Source: Sphingomonas gei (GTDB taxonomy: Bacteria; Pseudomonadota; Alphaproteobacteria; Sphingomonadales; Sphingomonadaceae). From it: 64,000 nt of DNA. This document shows positions 41,965 through 49,593 of this stretch, piece after piece. The translations under genes and the position numbers were made by a program. Numbering within the stretch: the first letter of the stretch is position 1; each line of letters begins with the position of its first letter. The stretch is taken from assembly GCF_004792685.1 (NCBI RefSeq), contig NZ_SRXT01000004.1:552625-616624 (forward strand), written 5' to 3'. Under the pieces are notes generated by a model. The model worked only from the letters and a program-made list of their open reading frames with translations. It was not told where the DNA came from and searched no databases.

Positions 41965-43367
41965 GCGACACCCCCGAAGCCACCGCCGCCTATTTCACCG
42001 GACCGGGTTCCGACACGCACGTCAACGTCCAGTTCAATCCCGCGTCGCTGCGGGTCACCCTGACCAACCAGTTCGGCGAGGACCCGCCCGAGCAGCATGC
42101 CCGCGCCACCGCGGCGAAGCTCGACGTCGAACTGATCTTCGACACCACCGAGACCGGGGTGGACGTGCGCGACAAGGTCAAGGCGCTGCGCAGCTTCGCC
42201 ACCGCCGTTCCCGCCACCACCGGCAAGGGCAAGCCCAAGCCGGCGAACGGCGGCGCCGCCAAGGACGAGGCCAATCTCAGCCTCCCCAAGATCACGTTCC
42301 ATTGGGGCACGGCATCCTACACCGGCATCATCGAATCGCTGACCGAGACGCTCGATTACTGGTCGTCGGACGGCGTGCCGCTGCGCGCGACGATCACGCT
42401 CAGCATGAAGGGCGATGGCAAGGCGTTCTTCGACTATAAGAGCAAGACGGCGAGCTATTTCAGCGCCTCCGATCCCGCCTTTACGCCGCCCGACGTGATC
42501 GTGCTTCCGGCCGAGCCCAAATTCGCCAGCCTCACCGCCGCGGCGACGCGCGCGGGCGACCCCAAAGCGGGCCGCGCACTGGCGGCGTTCAACGGCGTCG
42601 AGAATATGCGCGCCGGAGGCGGGGCCACCGCGATGGCCGGGGCCAGCGTCAATTTGTCCGCCGCCGCCGGCTTCTCGATGTCGGGCGGAGTCAGCGCGGG
42701 CGCGTCGATCGGCTTCGGCATGGGCGCGTCGGCGGGGCTCAGCGCGTCGGCGGGGATCGGCGGGAGTGTCGGCGTCGGCATGGCCGCGGGGATGGGCGGC
42801 GGTATCGGCGGCGGCGCAGGCTTCTCCGCGGGTGCGGGCTTTTCGGCGGGGGCGTCGGCGGGCGCCGGCTTCTCGGGGGGCGCGGGCTTCTCGGCGGGAG
42901 CCGGCGCTTCGGCGGGCTTTGGGGCGGGCGCGTCGTTCGGCATGGGATCGAGTATGGGCGGGTCGATGGGCGGCGTCGGCATGTCGATGGGCGGCGGGCT
43001 CGGCGGTACGAGCGACGGCGGCTTGTTCAGCTCGACCACGACCAGCGTCACCGGCTTCGACGGCGTCACCCACACCGACACCAACAGCAGCTTCACCGGC
43101 TTCGACGGCACCACGCGCAACAGCGCCAGCTCGACGACCAGCTTCGGCGGGTCGTCGGCGGGGATGCGCGCCGACGAGGGCGCTTTTGCCGGGCTCGGTG
43201 TGTCGAAGACGACGAGCTGGGGCTCGGGCTACCAGCCCGAGCGCCTGCTCCCGCCGGCGCCGCCGATGGTGACGTCGAGCTCGAGCTTCGACGTGACCGG
43301 GCGGCTGGTCGGCGGCGGGGCAGTGGTCGCCGAAAGCTATTCCAGCCGCAGCGTGACATTCTTCTGA
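41961..43367 (+). CDS. Pvc7-like tube-initiator/baseplate protein with Gly/Ala/Ser-rich tail
   Basis: A 468-residue protein. The N-terminal 175 residues match the contractile injection system tube-protein family (FNPASLRVTLTNQFGED, LDVELIFDTTETGVDV, LPKITFHWGTASYTGIIESL). Family members usually end in a LysM domain, but here residues about 230-350 are a Gly/Ala/Ser/Met repeat of the type GFSAGAGFSAGASAGAGF, followed by TGFDG repeats and a Ser/Thr-rich end. The role of the tail is unknown. ATG overlaps the tube 2 stop. Confidence 0.88.
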   Translation: MSDTPEATAAYFTGPGSDTHVNVQFNPASLRVTLTNQFGEDPPEQHARATAAKLDVELIFDTTETGVDVRDKVKALRSFATAVPATTGKGKPKPANGGAAKDEANLSLPKITFHWGTASYTGIIESLTETLDYWSSDGVPLRATITLSMKGDGKAFFDYKSKTASYFSASDPAFTPPDVIVLPAEPKFASLTAAATRAGDPKAGRALAAFNGVENMRAGGGATAMAGASVNLSAAAGFSMSGGVSAGASIGFGMGASAGLSASAGIGGSVGVGMAAGMGGGIGGGAGFSAGAGFSAGASAGAGFSGGAGFSAGAGASAGFGAGASFGMGSSMGGSMGGVGMSMGGGLGGTSDGGLFSSTTTSVTGFDGVTHTDTNSSFTGFDGTTRNSASSTTSFGGSSAGMRADEGAFAGLGVSKTTSWGSGYQPERLLPPAPPMVTSSSSFDVTGRLVGGGAVVAESYSSRSVTFF

Positions 43368-43377
43368 GGGGTTCGAG

Positions 43378-43551
43378 ATGGGCGTGATCGTGGACGAGAT
43401 GACGAGCGAAGTGGCTCCCGCCGCGGCGTCCGCACCCGCGTCCGTGAGCGGCGGCGCTTCGGCAGGGCCGGCGCGCGACATGGATATGGAACGGCTCGAC
43501 CAGGCGATGCGGCGCCGGCAGCACCGCGTCGAGCGGCGGTGGGCGGACTGA
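43378..43551 (+). CDS. Small Pvc6-like protein (57 residues)
   Basis: A 57-residue frame, beginning MGVIVDEMTSEVAPAAASAP and ending in the basic helix DQAMRRRQHRVERRWAD. It fills the space between the Pvc7-like and hub genes, with only 10 bp before it and 1 bp after. Pvc6 of the Photorhabdus cassette is a protein of like size in the same position. Similarity is by position and size, not by clear motif. Confidence 0.7.
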   Translation: MGVIVDEMTSEVAPAAASAPASVSGGASAGPARDMDMERLDQAMRRRQHRVERRWAD

Positions 43552-43552
43552 C

Positions 43553-44641
43553 ATGGCGCTCGACGATCCCCAGAGCCTGCTGAGCTTCGTACCGACGCTG
43601 GAAATCGGCGGGATGGATTACCCGTCGATCGCGCCGAACCTCGAGCGCTTCCGCGTCGTCGAGGGGCCGGGCGGGATGACCAGCCTCGAATTGGTGGTGA
43701 TCGACGCGGCCGGTGCCGCCGACGGCACGGTGACGTTCGCCTCGGGCAGCGGCTCGCCGCTCGATCTGGGCGCCGGGATCCGCCTGTTCGCCGGCCCGGC
43801 CGAGCGCGGCGCGGCGGAGATCTTCGACGGCCAGATCACCGGGCTCGAAGCCGAGATCCGCGAGAATGCGCCGCCCTTGCTCACCGTCCTCGCCGAGGAC
43901 CGGCTGTTCCCGCTGCGCCGCAAGCGCAGGACGAAGCTGTTCGAGCAGCAGGCGCTGGGCGATGTCGTCAAGGCAGTCGCCGGCGATTACAGCCTCACCC
44001 CCGAAGTGCGCGACGGAGTCGACACGATCGCGCGCGACTGGCTGCAGACCGACGAGACCGATCTCGCATTCCTGCGCCGCATCCTCGATCGCTTCGATTG
44101 CGACATGCAGATCGTCGCAGCCAAGCTGCAGGTCGGGCGCAAGGGCAAGGACCGGCGCACGCTGGTGCCGCTGCAGACCGGCTCGACCCTGCTCGCCTGC
44201 CGGGTCACTGCCGACATATCCGAGCAGGTCAGCGAGATCCGCATCGCCAGCTTCGATCCGAAGAGCGGCGATCCGGTCAACGAGACCAAGCCGGCCGGCG
44301 GCTATGGGCCCGGCGCGGGCAAGACCGGCGCGGACACGCTCTCGGCCAAATTCTCGCGGGTCAGCCTGCATCTCGGCCGGTTCGGGCCGATGACCAGCGG
44401 CGATGCCCAGGCGATCGCGCAAACCGAGTGCGAGCGGCGCGCGCGCGCCTTCGTCCGCGCTTTCGGCACCGCGCAGGGCAATGGTCAGTTGCGCGTCGGC
44501 AGCTGGGTCGAGCTCGCCGGGTTCAATCCGCGCTTCGCCAATCAATATGCCGTCACCCGCGCAGTGCATCGTTACGATCGCGATGACGGCTATCGCACCG
44601 ATTTCGAGGCGGAATGCGCCTATCTGGGAGATCCGGCATGA
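43553..44641 (+). CDS. Hub protein (phage gpD / VgrG N-terminal type)
   Basis: A 362-residue protein of the late-control gpD family, which forms the trimeric hub between tube and spike. The N-terminus is LLSFVPTLEIGGMDYPSIAP. Domain features include LLTVLAEDRLFPLRRKRRTK, DWLQTDETDLAFLRRILDRF and the end DGYRTDFEAECAYLG. The OB-fold and spike are in the next gene, so hub and spike are split, unlike Pvc8. Overlaps the next gene by ATGA. Confidence 0.92.
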   Translation: MALDDPQSLLSFVPTLEIGGMDYPSIAPNLERFRVVEGPGGMTSLELVVIDAAGAADGTVTFASGSGSPLDLGAGIRLFAGPAERGAAEIFDGQITGLEAEIRENAPPLLTVLAEDRLFPLRRKRRTKLFEQQALGDVVKAVAGDYSLTPEVRDGVDTIARDWLQTDETDLAFLRRILDRFDCDMQIVAAKLQVGRKGKDRRTLVPLQTGSTLLACRVTADISEQVSEIRIASFDPKSGDPVNETKPAGGYGPGAGKTGADTLSAKFSRVSLHLGRFGPMTSGDAQAIAQTECERRARAFVRAFGTAQGNGQLRVGSWVELAGFNPRFANQYAVTRAVHRYDRDDGYRTDFEAECAYLGDPA

Positions 44642-45321
44642 ACCCCGTCGGCTTGTTCCCCGCGCCTGCGCAATGGCTGGCGGGCGCGCATATCGCCAAG
44701 GTCGTCTCGGTGCAGGATCCGCAGTCCAAGTCGCGGGTGCAGATCCAGTTGCTGTCGGCCGATCCCGAAGGCGAGGCGCCGATCTGGGCGCGCGTCGCAG
44801 TGCCCTTCGCCGGCGACAATTACGGCGCCTTCTTCATTCCCGACGTCGGTTGCGAGGTCATCGTCCAGTTCCTCGCCGGCGACACCGCCAATCCGATCGT
44901 GATCGGCACCCTGTGGAACGGCGCGACGGGGATTCCGGAGACTTTGCCCGGCAATGCCGTCGATCGCTGGGCGATCTGCGGCAAGAACGGGACGCGGATC
45001 GCGATCGTCGAGGAATCCGCGGGCCAGGAAATGGTCGAGATCGAGACGCCGGCGGGCGCCAAGGCGACGCTGACCGATCAGGCCGGGGGGTCGATCAAGC
45101 TCCAGGTCGCCGGCAACACGATCGAGATGGGTACTTCCGGCATCTCGATCCAGACCTCGTCGCAATGCAAGGTCCAGGCATCGAGCGTCACCGTCACCGC
45201 CAGCTCGGTGAGCGTCAACACCGGCATGGCGACCTTCTCGCAAACGATCCAGTGCAACACGCTGATCGCCAGCTCGGTGGTGTCGGCGAACTATTCGCAG
45301 GGAACGGGGAACGTATGGTGA
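44638..45321 (+). CDS. Baseplate spike protein (gpV / gp5 OB-fold type)
   Basis: A 227-residue protein. An OB-fold is seen in SKSRVQIQLLSADPEGEAPI, then WARVAVPFAGDNYGAFFIPD and VGCEVIVQFLAGDTANPIVI, the signature of gp5/VgrG central domains. A beta-helix-like C-terminal part follows with repeats such as QASSVTVTASSVSVNTG. It makes the needle tip below the hub. No PAAR-tip gene was found nearby. Confidence 0.92.
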   Translation: MNPVGLFPAPAQWLAGAHIAKVVSVQDPQSKSRVQIQLLSADPEGEAPIWARVAVPFAGDNYGAFFIPDVGCEVIVQFLAGDTANPIVIGTLWNGATGIPETLPGNAVDRWAICGKNGTRIAIVEESAGQEMVEIETPAGAKATLTDQAGGSIKLQVAGNTIEMGTSGISIQTSSQCKVQASSVTVTASSVSVNTGMATFSQTIQCNTLIASSVVSANYSQGTGNVW

Positions 45322-46961
45322 CGACCGCGCTCCTCCCCGCGCCGCCGCGCCCGCATCCCGCCGTCGCGCGTCGGCTGGCGCGCCAGCTGCCCCCGCAGCC
45401 GGCGCACGAAACGGTGATCCGTCCGCTCGGCGGCGGCGACGCGACCACGCTGATCGCGACCGCGCCGCTCGAGAATTTCGTCGAGGCATTGTTCGATCAG
45501 CTCGATGCCGACGACTGGCGCACCACGCTGGCGGCGATGCGCGGCGCGCGGCGCGGCGCGACCGATCACCTGCTCGAGCTCGGCCTGCCGACGCATCGCA
45601 AGGCGCAGATCGCGCTGTTCGAAGTGTTTTGCCGCCAGCCCGGTTCACCACGGCTTGACCCCGGCAAGCTCGCCGACAAGGGCATGGTCATCCGCCGCGT
45701 CCATGGCAGCCGCTGGGACGGCTGGATGAAGGCGCCGCGTTCGGTCGCGGGCTGGACCTTGATCCCCAATGCCGATGCCGATCCCGGGGTTCGCGGCGAT
45801 CAGGCGTTCCACGCCGCCAATCGCGCGGCGCGCGCGCAGGTCGCCGCGCGCCGCGCCAGGCCGCAATTCCATGAGGACGTGCTGCCGCTGTACATCGTCC
45901 CCCCCGAAATCTGCGCCAAATTGGGTCGCACGATCCTGTTCGGCGTGATCCCGGTCGGGGACAATGCGCGCAGCTCGGCGCCGCCGACGCCGATCAACTA
46001 TGCCGGCCTGTCAGGCCAGGCGCGCACCGATCTGGTCGGCCACCTCTCCGAATTCCTCAAGCCGCGCGCGCCGACCAGCCTGCCGCGCGCGGGCCAGGCG
46101 CTGCGCCGCAAATGGAATGCACTCGAGCCCGCGGGCAACCGCCCCGACGGCACCGCGCGGCCCGCGGACCAGGGACAGATCAATGCGCTCGGCACGTTCC
46201 TCCAGCAATTGAGCGTCGAGCTCGACGCGTTCGGCACCAGCGCCGAAGCGCGCACGCTGATGGGGCTGTTGCGCACGAGCAGCCTGCCGTTGACCAAGAG
46301 CGGCAACCGCGTGACCAGCAGCACCGACGCCGCGACTTTCGCAGCCAAGGCGGCGAAGATCCTGATCGATCGCGAGCCCAATGTGAACGACGCGCTCAAG
46401 ATGCCGCTCGAATGGCCGCGCATCGAGACCGCGCTTGGCAACCAGCTCACCCAGGCCGCGCTCAATTGCCTTTCGAAGCGCCATGCCGATCTCGCCGGTT
46501 CGCCGGGCAAGTTCGAGATGCTCGACGATCAGTTCGTCGTGCGCGGATTCGTTCGCGTCCGCGGCCATGACGGCTGCGCCGAGAAACTGGTGTGGAGCGC
46601 ACCCAGCGAGCGCTTCCGCGTGCTGCCCTGGTGGGACGGCGACGGCCCCGGCATCAAGATCAAGCTGCCCGACATGTCGCAACTCAAGCGAGTCAAGCCG
46701 AACATCTCGTTCGAGATGCCGCCGGCGATCGCGAACATGCTCAACGGCGATCTGAAGAAGCTCGCCGACGGCGACGGCAAGACCAGCGGGCCCGCGCTCG
46801 GCTTCATCTGCAGCTTCTCGATGCCGATCATCACCCTGTGCGCCTTCATCGTGCTCAACATCTTCCTCGGGCTGTTCGACCTGTTTCTGCGCTGGAAGAT
46901 GTTCATCAAGATCTGCCTGCCGATCCCGATGCCGGCGCCGCCCGAGGAGAGCGACACATGA
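45315..46961 (+). CDS. Baseplate-region protein with C-terminal hydrophobic segment
   Basis: A 548-residue protein of unknown family. Most is soluble and basic/Ala-rich (EDVLPLYIVPPEICAKLG, LGRTILFGVIPVG). Near residues 497-530 it has a long hydrophobic stretch containing MPIITLCAFIVLNIFLGLFD, then a basic patch and a Pro-rich end. That stretch could span or insert into a membrane. It sits between spike and gp25 genes and overlaps the spike gene by 7 bp. The segment is unusual for a baseplate component. Confidence 0.8.
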   Translation: MVTTALLPAPPRPHPAVARRLARQLPPQPAHETVIRPLGGGDATTLIATAPLENFVEALFDQLDADDWRTTLAAMRGARRGATDHLLELGLPTHRKAQIALFEVFCRQPGSPRLDPGKLADKGMVIRRVHGSRWDGWMKAPRSVAGWTLIPNADADPGVRGDQAFHAANRAARAQVAARRARPQFHEDVLPLYIVPPEICAKLGRTILFGVIPVGDNARSSAPPTPINYAGLSGQARTDLVGHLSEFLKPRAPTSLPRAGQALRRKWNALEPAGNRPDGTARPADQGQINALGTFLQQLSVELDAFGTSAEARTLMGLLRTSSLPLTKSGNRVTSSTDAATFAAKAAKILIDREPNVNDALKMPLEWPRIETALGNQLTQAALNCLSKRHADLAGSPGKFEMLDDQFVVRGFVRVRGHDGCAEKLVWSAPSERFRVLPWWDGDGPGIKIKLPDMSQLKRVKPNISFEMPPAIANMLNGDLKKLADGDGKTSGPALGFICSFSMPIITLCAFIVLNIFLGLFDLFLRWKMFIKICLPIPMPAPPEESDT

Positions 46962-47377
46962 GCGGGCCGATCCTCACTTCGTCGCGCGGGGCGGACATCC
47001 GCCCGGCGCTCGGCTGGCCGCTGATGCCGGTGCCCGATGGCGACGGGCGGCTCGGCTGGCCCGATCTCGAGGCGTCGATCCGCCAGCGCATCGAGTGCGT
47101 GCTGCGCACCGCGCCGGGCGAGCAATTGATGCGGCCCGAGTTCGGTGCCGGGCTCGAGGGGCTGATCCATCAATCCAACACCACCGAAGTGCGCGCGCGC
47201 ACCCAGGCCCAGATCGCCGCGGCGGTCGGCAGCTGGGAGCCGCGCATCCTGCTCGACCGAGTGTCGGTGGCCGCCGCCGACGATCCGCGCGAGCTGATCG
47301 TCACCATCGCGTATCGCATCCGCGCGACCGGCGCGTCCGGGCAGATCGCGGCGCGCGTTCCCGTGGGGAGTGCCTGA
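46958..47377 (+). CDS. Baseplate wedge protein, GPW/gp25 family
   Basis: A 139-residue protein of the gp25 family (Pvc9-like). The core is SIRQRIECVLRTAPGEQLMR followed by PEFGAGLEGLIHQ and ELIVTIAYRIR. gp25 proteins start sheath assembly at the baseplate. Overlaps the preceding gene by 4 bp and the baseplate J gene by 1 bp. Confidence 0.94.
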   Translation: MSGPILTSSRGADIRPALGWPLMPVPDGDGRLGWPDLEASIRQRIECVLRTAPGEQLMRPEFGAGLEGLIHQSNTTEVRARTQAQIAAAVGSWEPRILLDRVSVAAADDPRELIVTIAYRIRATGASGQIAARVPVGSA

Positions 47378-49593
47378 TGCCCATCCGTCCTCCCGCCCTA
47401 GACGATCGCAGCTTCGACGATCTCGTCGCCGATCTGGTTCGCCGCATCCCGGCGCACACCCCCGAATGGACCGACGCCCGCGAAGGCGACCCGGGACGCA
47501 CGCTGGTGGACCTGTTCGCCTGGCTGGGCGACACGATCCTCTATCGCGCCAATCTGATCCCCGAGCGCCAGCGGCTCGCTTTCCTGCGCCTGCTCGGCCA
47601 ACAGATGCGCGCCGCCGAACCCGCCGGCGGGCTGGTCGAAATCGTCATCGACGACCCGCTGGAGAGCAATGGGGTCGTGCTGCCGATCCGCTCGAAGATC
47701 GCCAAACCGGTTAATTTCGAATTGCTTTCCGAGCTCAGCGTCCAGCCGGTGACCGGGCGCTGCTATCTCAAGCGGCGGCCCGATGCGCGCGAGAGCGCCG
47801 GGCTCGCCGACCTCGTCGCCGATCTGCGCCAGCTCTACACCGCGCCGGGCACGCCGACTGCCTATATCACCACCCCGGTGTTCGTTGACGGCGCGGCCGA
47901 ACCGGCCGGGCGCGACTTCGTCCATGACAGCATCGACGGCTGCCTGTGGATCGCCCTGCTCGCGGCGACGCCCGACGCCGCCCTGGTCCAGAGGGTCGCC
48001 AAGACCTTGGGCGGGGGCGACGACAATCGCCGAGTCGCGCTGACCCTGGGCCTGGCGCCGGCGATCACCATGCCCGGCACGCTCGAGGCAATCTCGGCGC
48101 GTGCGCCGATCCCCTATGTCTGGGAAATCTGCACCGGCCAGGGCGGCGGCGACCAATATGTCCCGCTCGAGATCCTCGCCGACGGCACCGGCGGGCTGAT
48201 CCGTCCGGGCACCACGCGCGTGCTGCTGCCCGGCGCCGACGATTTCGGGGTGCCGACCAACGACGTGCTCGCCGACATCAATGCCGGGGTCGGCAATCGC
48301 CCGCCGCGGATCGACGATCCGGCGACGGCGGGTCGCATCGTCGCATGGCTGCGCCTCCGCCCGCTGCCTGCGGCACGGCTCACGTCGTACAAGCTCGCCT
48401 GGGCGGGCGCGAATGCCGGCATGGTCGAGCAGATGCAGACGCTGGGCCGCCAGCAGATCGGGCGCGGCACCGGCAGCTCGGGGCAAAGCTATCCGCTGGG
48501 GACGAGTTCGGTCGATCCCGCCAGCCTGATCCTCGAAGTCGAGGAAGAAGAGGGGATGCGCGCGTGGCGCCAGGTTCCCGATGTCGAGGCGGCGGGGCGC
48601 GGCGAGCGCGTCTACAGCCTCGACAGCGAGGCGGGGGTGGTCCGCTTCGGCAGCGGGGTGCGCGGCGCCGTGCCGGCGCCCGGCCGCGCGATCCAGGTGG
48701 TGATGCTGCGCGCCGGCGGCGGCACGCAGGGCAATGTCCCGCCCGGCGCGCTCAAGGGACTGGCGGCGCCTGCCGGTGCCCCCAAGCTCAAGCTCAACCA
48801 GCCGCTGCCGATGACCGGCGGGATCGATGCCGAGCGGATCGAGGAGGCCGAGGCGCGGATCCCGGCGATGATCCGGCACGGCGGTCGCGCGGTGACCAAG
48901 AGCGACATCAAGGAACTCGCGCTGCGAACCCCCGGGGTTCCGATCGCGCGCGTCGAAGTGCTCGAGCGGTTCAAGCCGCAGCAGCGGCGGGGGGAGATCC
49001 CGGGCGTGGTTTCGGTGATGGTGATCCCGCAGCGCGCGGGCACCGCCAAGCCCTGCCCGCGCGCCGACCGGACGATGCTCGAAAGCGTCTATGCGTGGCT
49101 CGATTCGCGCCGCCCGCTCGCCACCGAGCTCTATGTCATCGCGCCCGAATATGTGCCCGTCGGAGTCACCGCGGCGGTCGAATTGGTCGATGCCAGCCAG
49201 CGCGACGCGGTGCTCGACATGGTCTCCGAAGTGATCCGCCGCCACCTCTGGCCGCTCGCGCCGGGCGGCCCCGACGGGCAGGGCTGGCCGCTCGGCCGCG
49301 CGCTCGACGACCGGCTGATCGAGACGGCGATTGCGCGCGTCCCCGGGGTGCGCAGCGTCGCGCCGGTGCGGCTGTTCCAGCGCTCGGCACGCGGGCGCAG
49401 CTGGCTGCCGGTCGCCGAGGATCGCACCGGGCGCGGGCAGATCACGCTTTCGGCGTGGCAATTGCCCGAACTGGCGATGCTCTCGGTCGGGGTCGGCAGC
49501 GCGTCGTCGACCAGCCTGCCGCCCGGCGCCGATGCCGGTGCCGGCAGCGGCGCTGGCGGCCTCGCCATCCCCGTCGTGCCGGAGCTCTGCTGA
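47377..49593 (+). CDS. Baseplate assembly protein J (Pvc11-like)
   Basis: A 738-residue wedge protein. N-terminal features are FDDLVADLVRRIPAHTPEWT and GDPGRTLVDLFAWLGD, common to putative baseplate assembly proteins. The Baseplate_J domain near residues 440-560 has RFGSGVRGAVPAPGRAIQVV, RAGGGTQGNVPPG and IRHGGRAVTKSDIKELAL. The C-terminal SWLPVAEDRTGRGQITLS leads to a Gly-rich end. It forms the main ring of the baseplate. Confidence 0.93.
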   Translation: MPIRPPALDDRSFDDLVADLVRRIPAHTPEWTDAREGDPGRTLVDLFAWLGDTILYRANLIPERQRLAFLRLLGQQMRAAEPAGGLVEIVIDDPLESNGVVLPIRSKIAKPVNFELLSELSVQPVTGRCYLKRRPDARESAGLADLVADLRQLYTAPGTPTAYITTPVFVDGAAEPAGRDFVHDSIDGCLWIALLAATPDAALVQRVAKTLGGGDDNRRVALTLGLAPAITMPGTLEAISARAPIPYVWEICTGQGGGDQYVPLEILADGTGGLIRPGTTRVLLPGADDFGVPTNDVLADINAGVGNRPPRIDDPATAGRIVAWLRLRPLPAARLTSYKLAWAGANAGMVEQMQTLGRQQIGRGTGSSGQSYPLGTSSVDPASLILEVEEEEGMRAWRQVPDVEAAGRGERVYSLDSEAGVVRFGSGVRGAVPAPGRAIQVVMLRAGGGTQGNVPPGALKGLAAPAGAPKLKLNQPLPMTGGIDAERIEEAEARIPAMIRHGGRAVTKSDIKELALRTPGVPIARVEVLERFKPQQRRGEIPGVVSVMVIPQRAGTAKPCPRADRTMLESVYAWLDSRRPLATELYVIAPEYVPVGVTAAVELVDASQRDAVLDMVSEVIRRHLWPLAPGGPDGQGWPLGRALDDRLIETAIARVPGVRSVAPVRLFQRSARGRSWLPVAEDRTGRGQITLSAWQLPELAMLSVGVGSASSTSLPPGADAGAGSGAGGLAIPVVPELC

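Noticed and set aside
41400..46961. Prophage remnant instead of injection system
   Set aside because: There are no capsid, portal, terminase, integrase or lysis genes, while DUF4255, a Pvc7-like protein and the AAA+ ATPase are eCIS markers.
44638..46961. PAAR spike-tip protein
   Set aside because: Neither the spike gene nor its neighbour has the PAAR motif pattern; the Pro-rich end of the 45315 gene product is too short.
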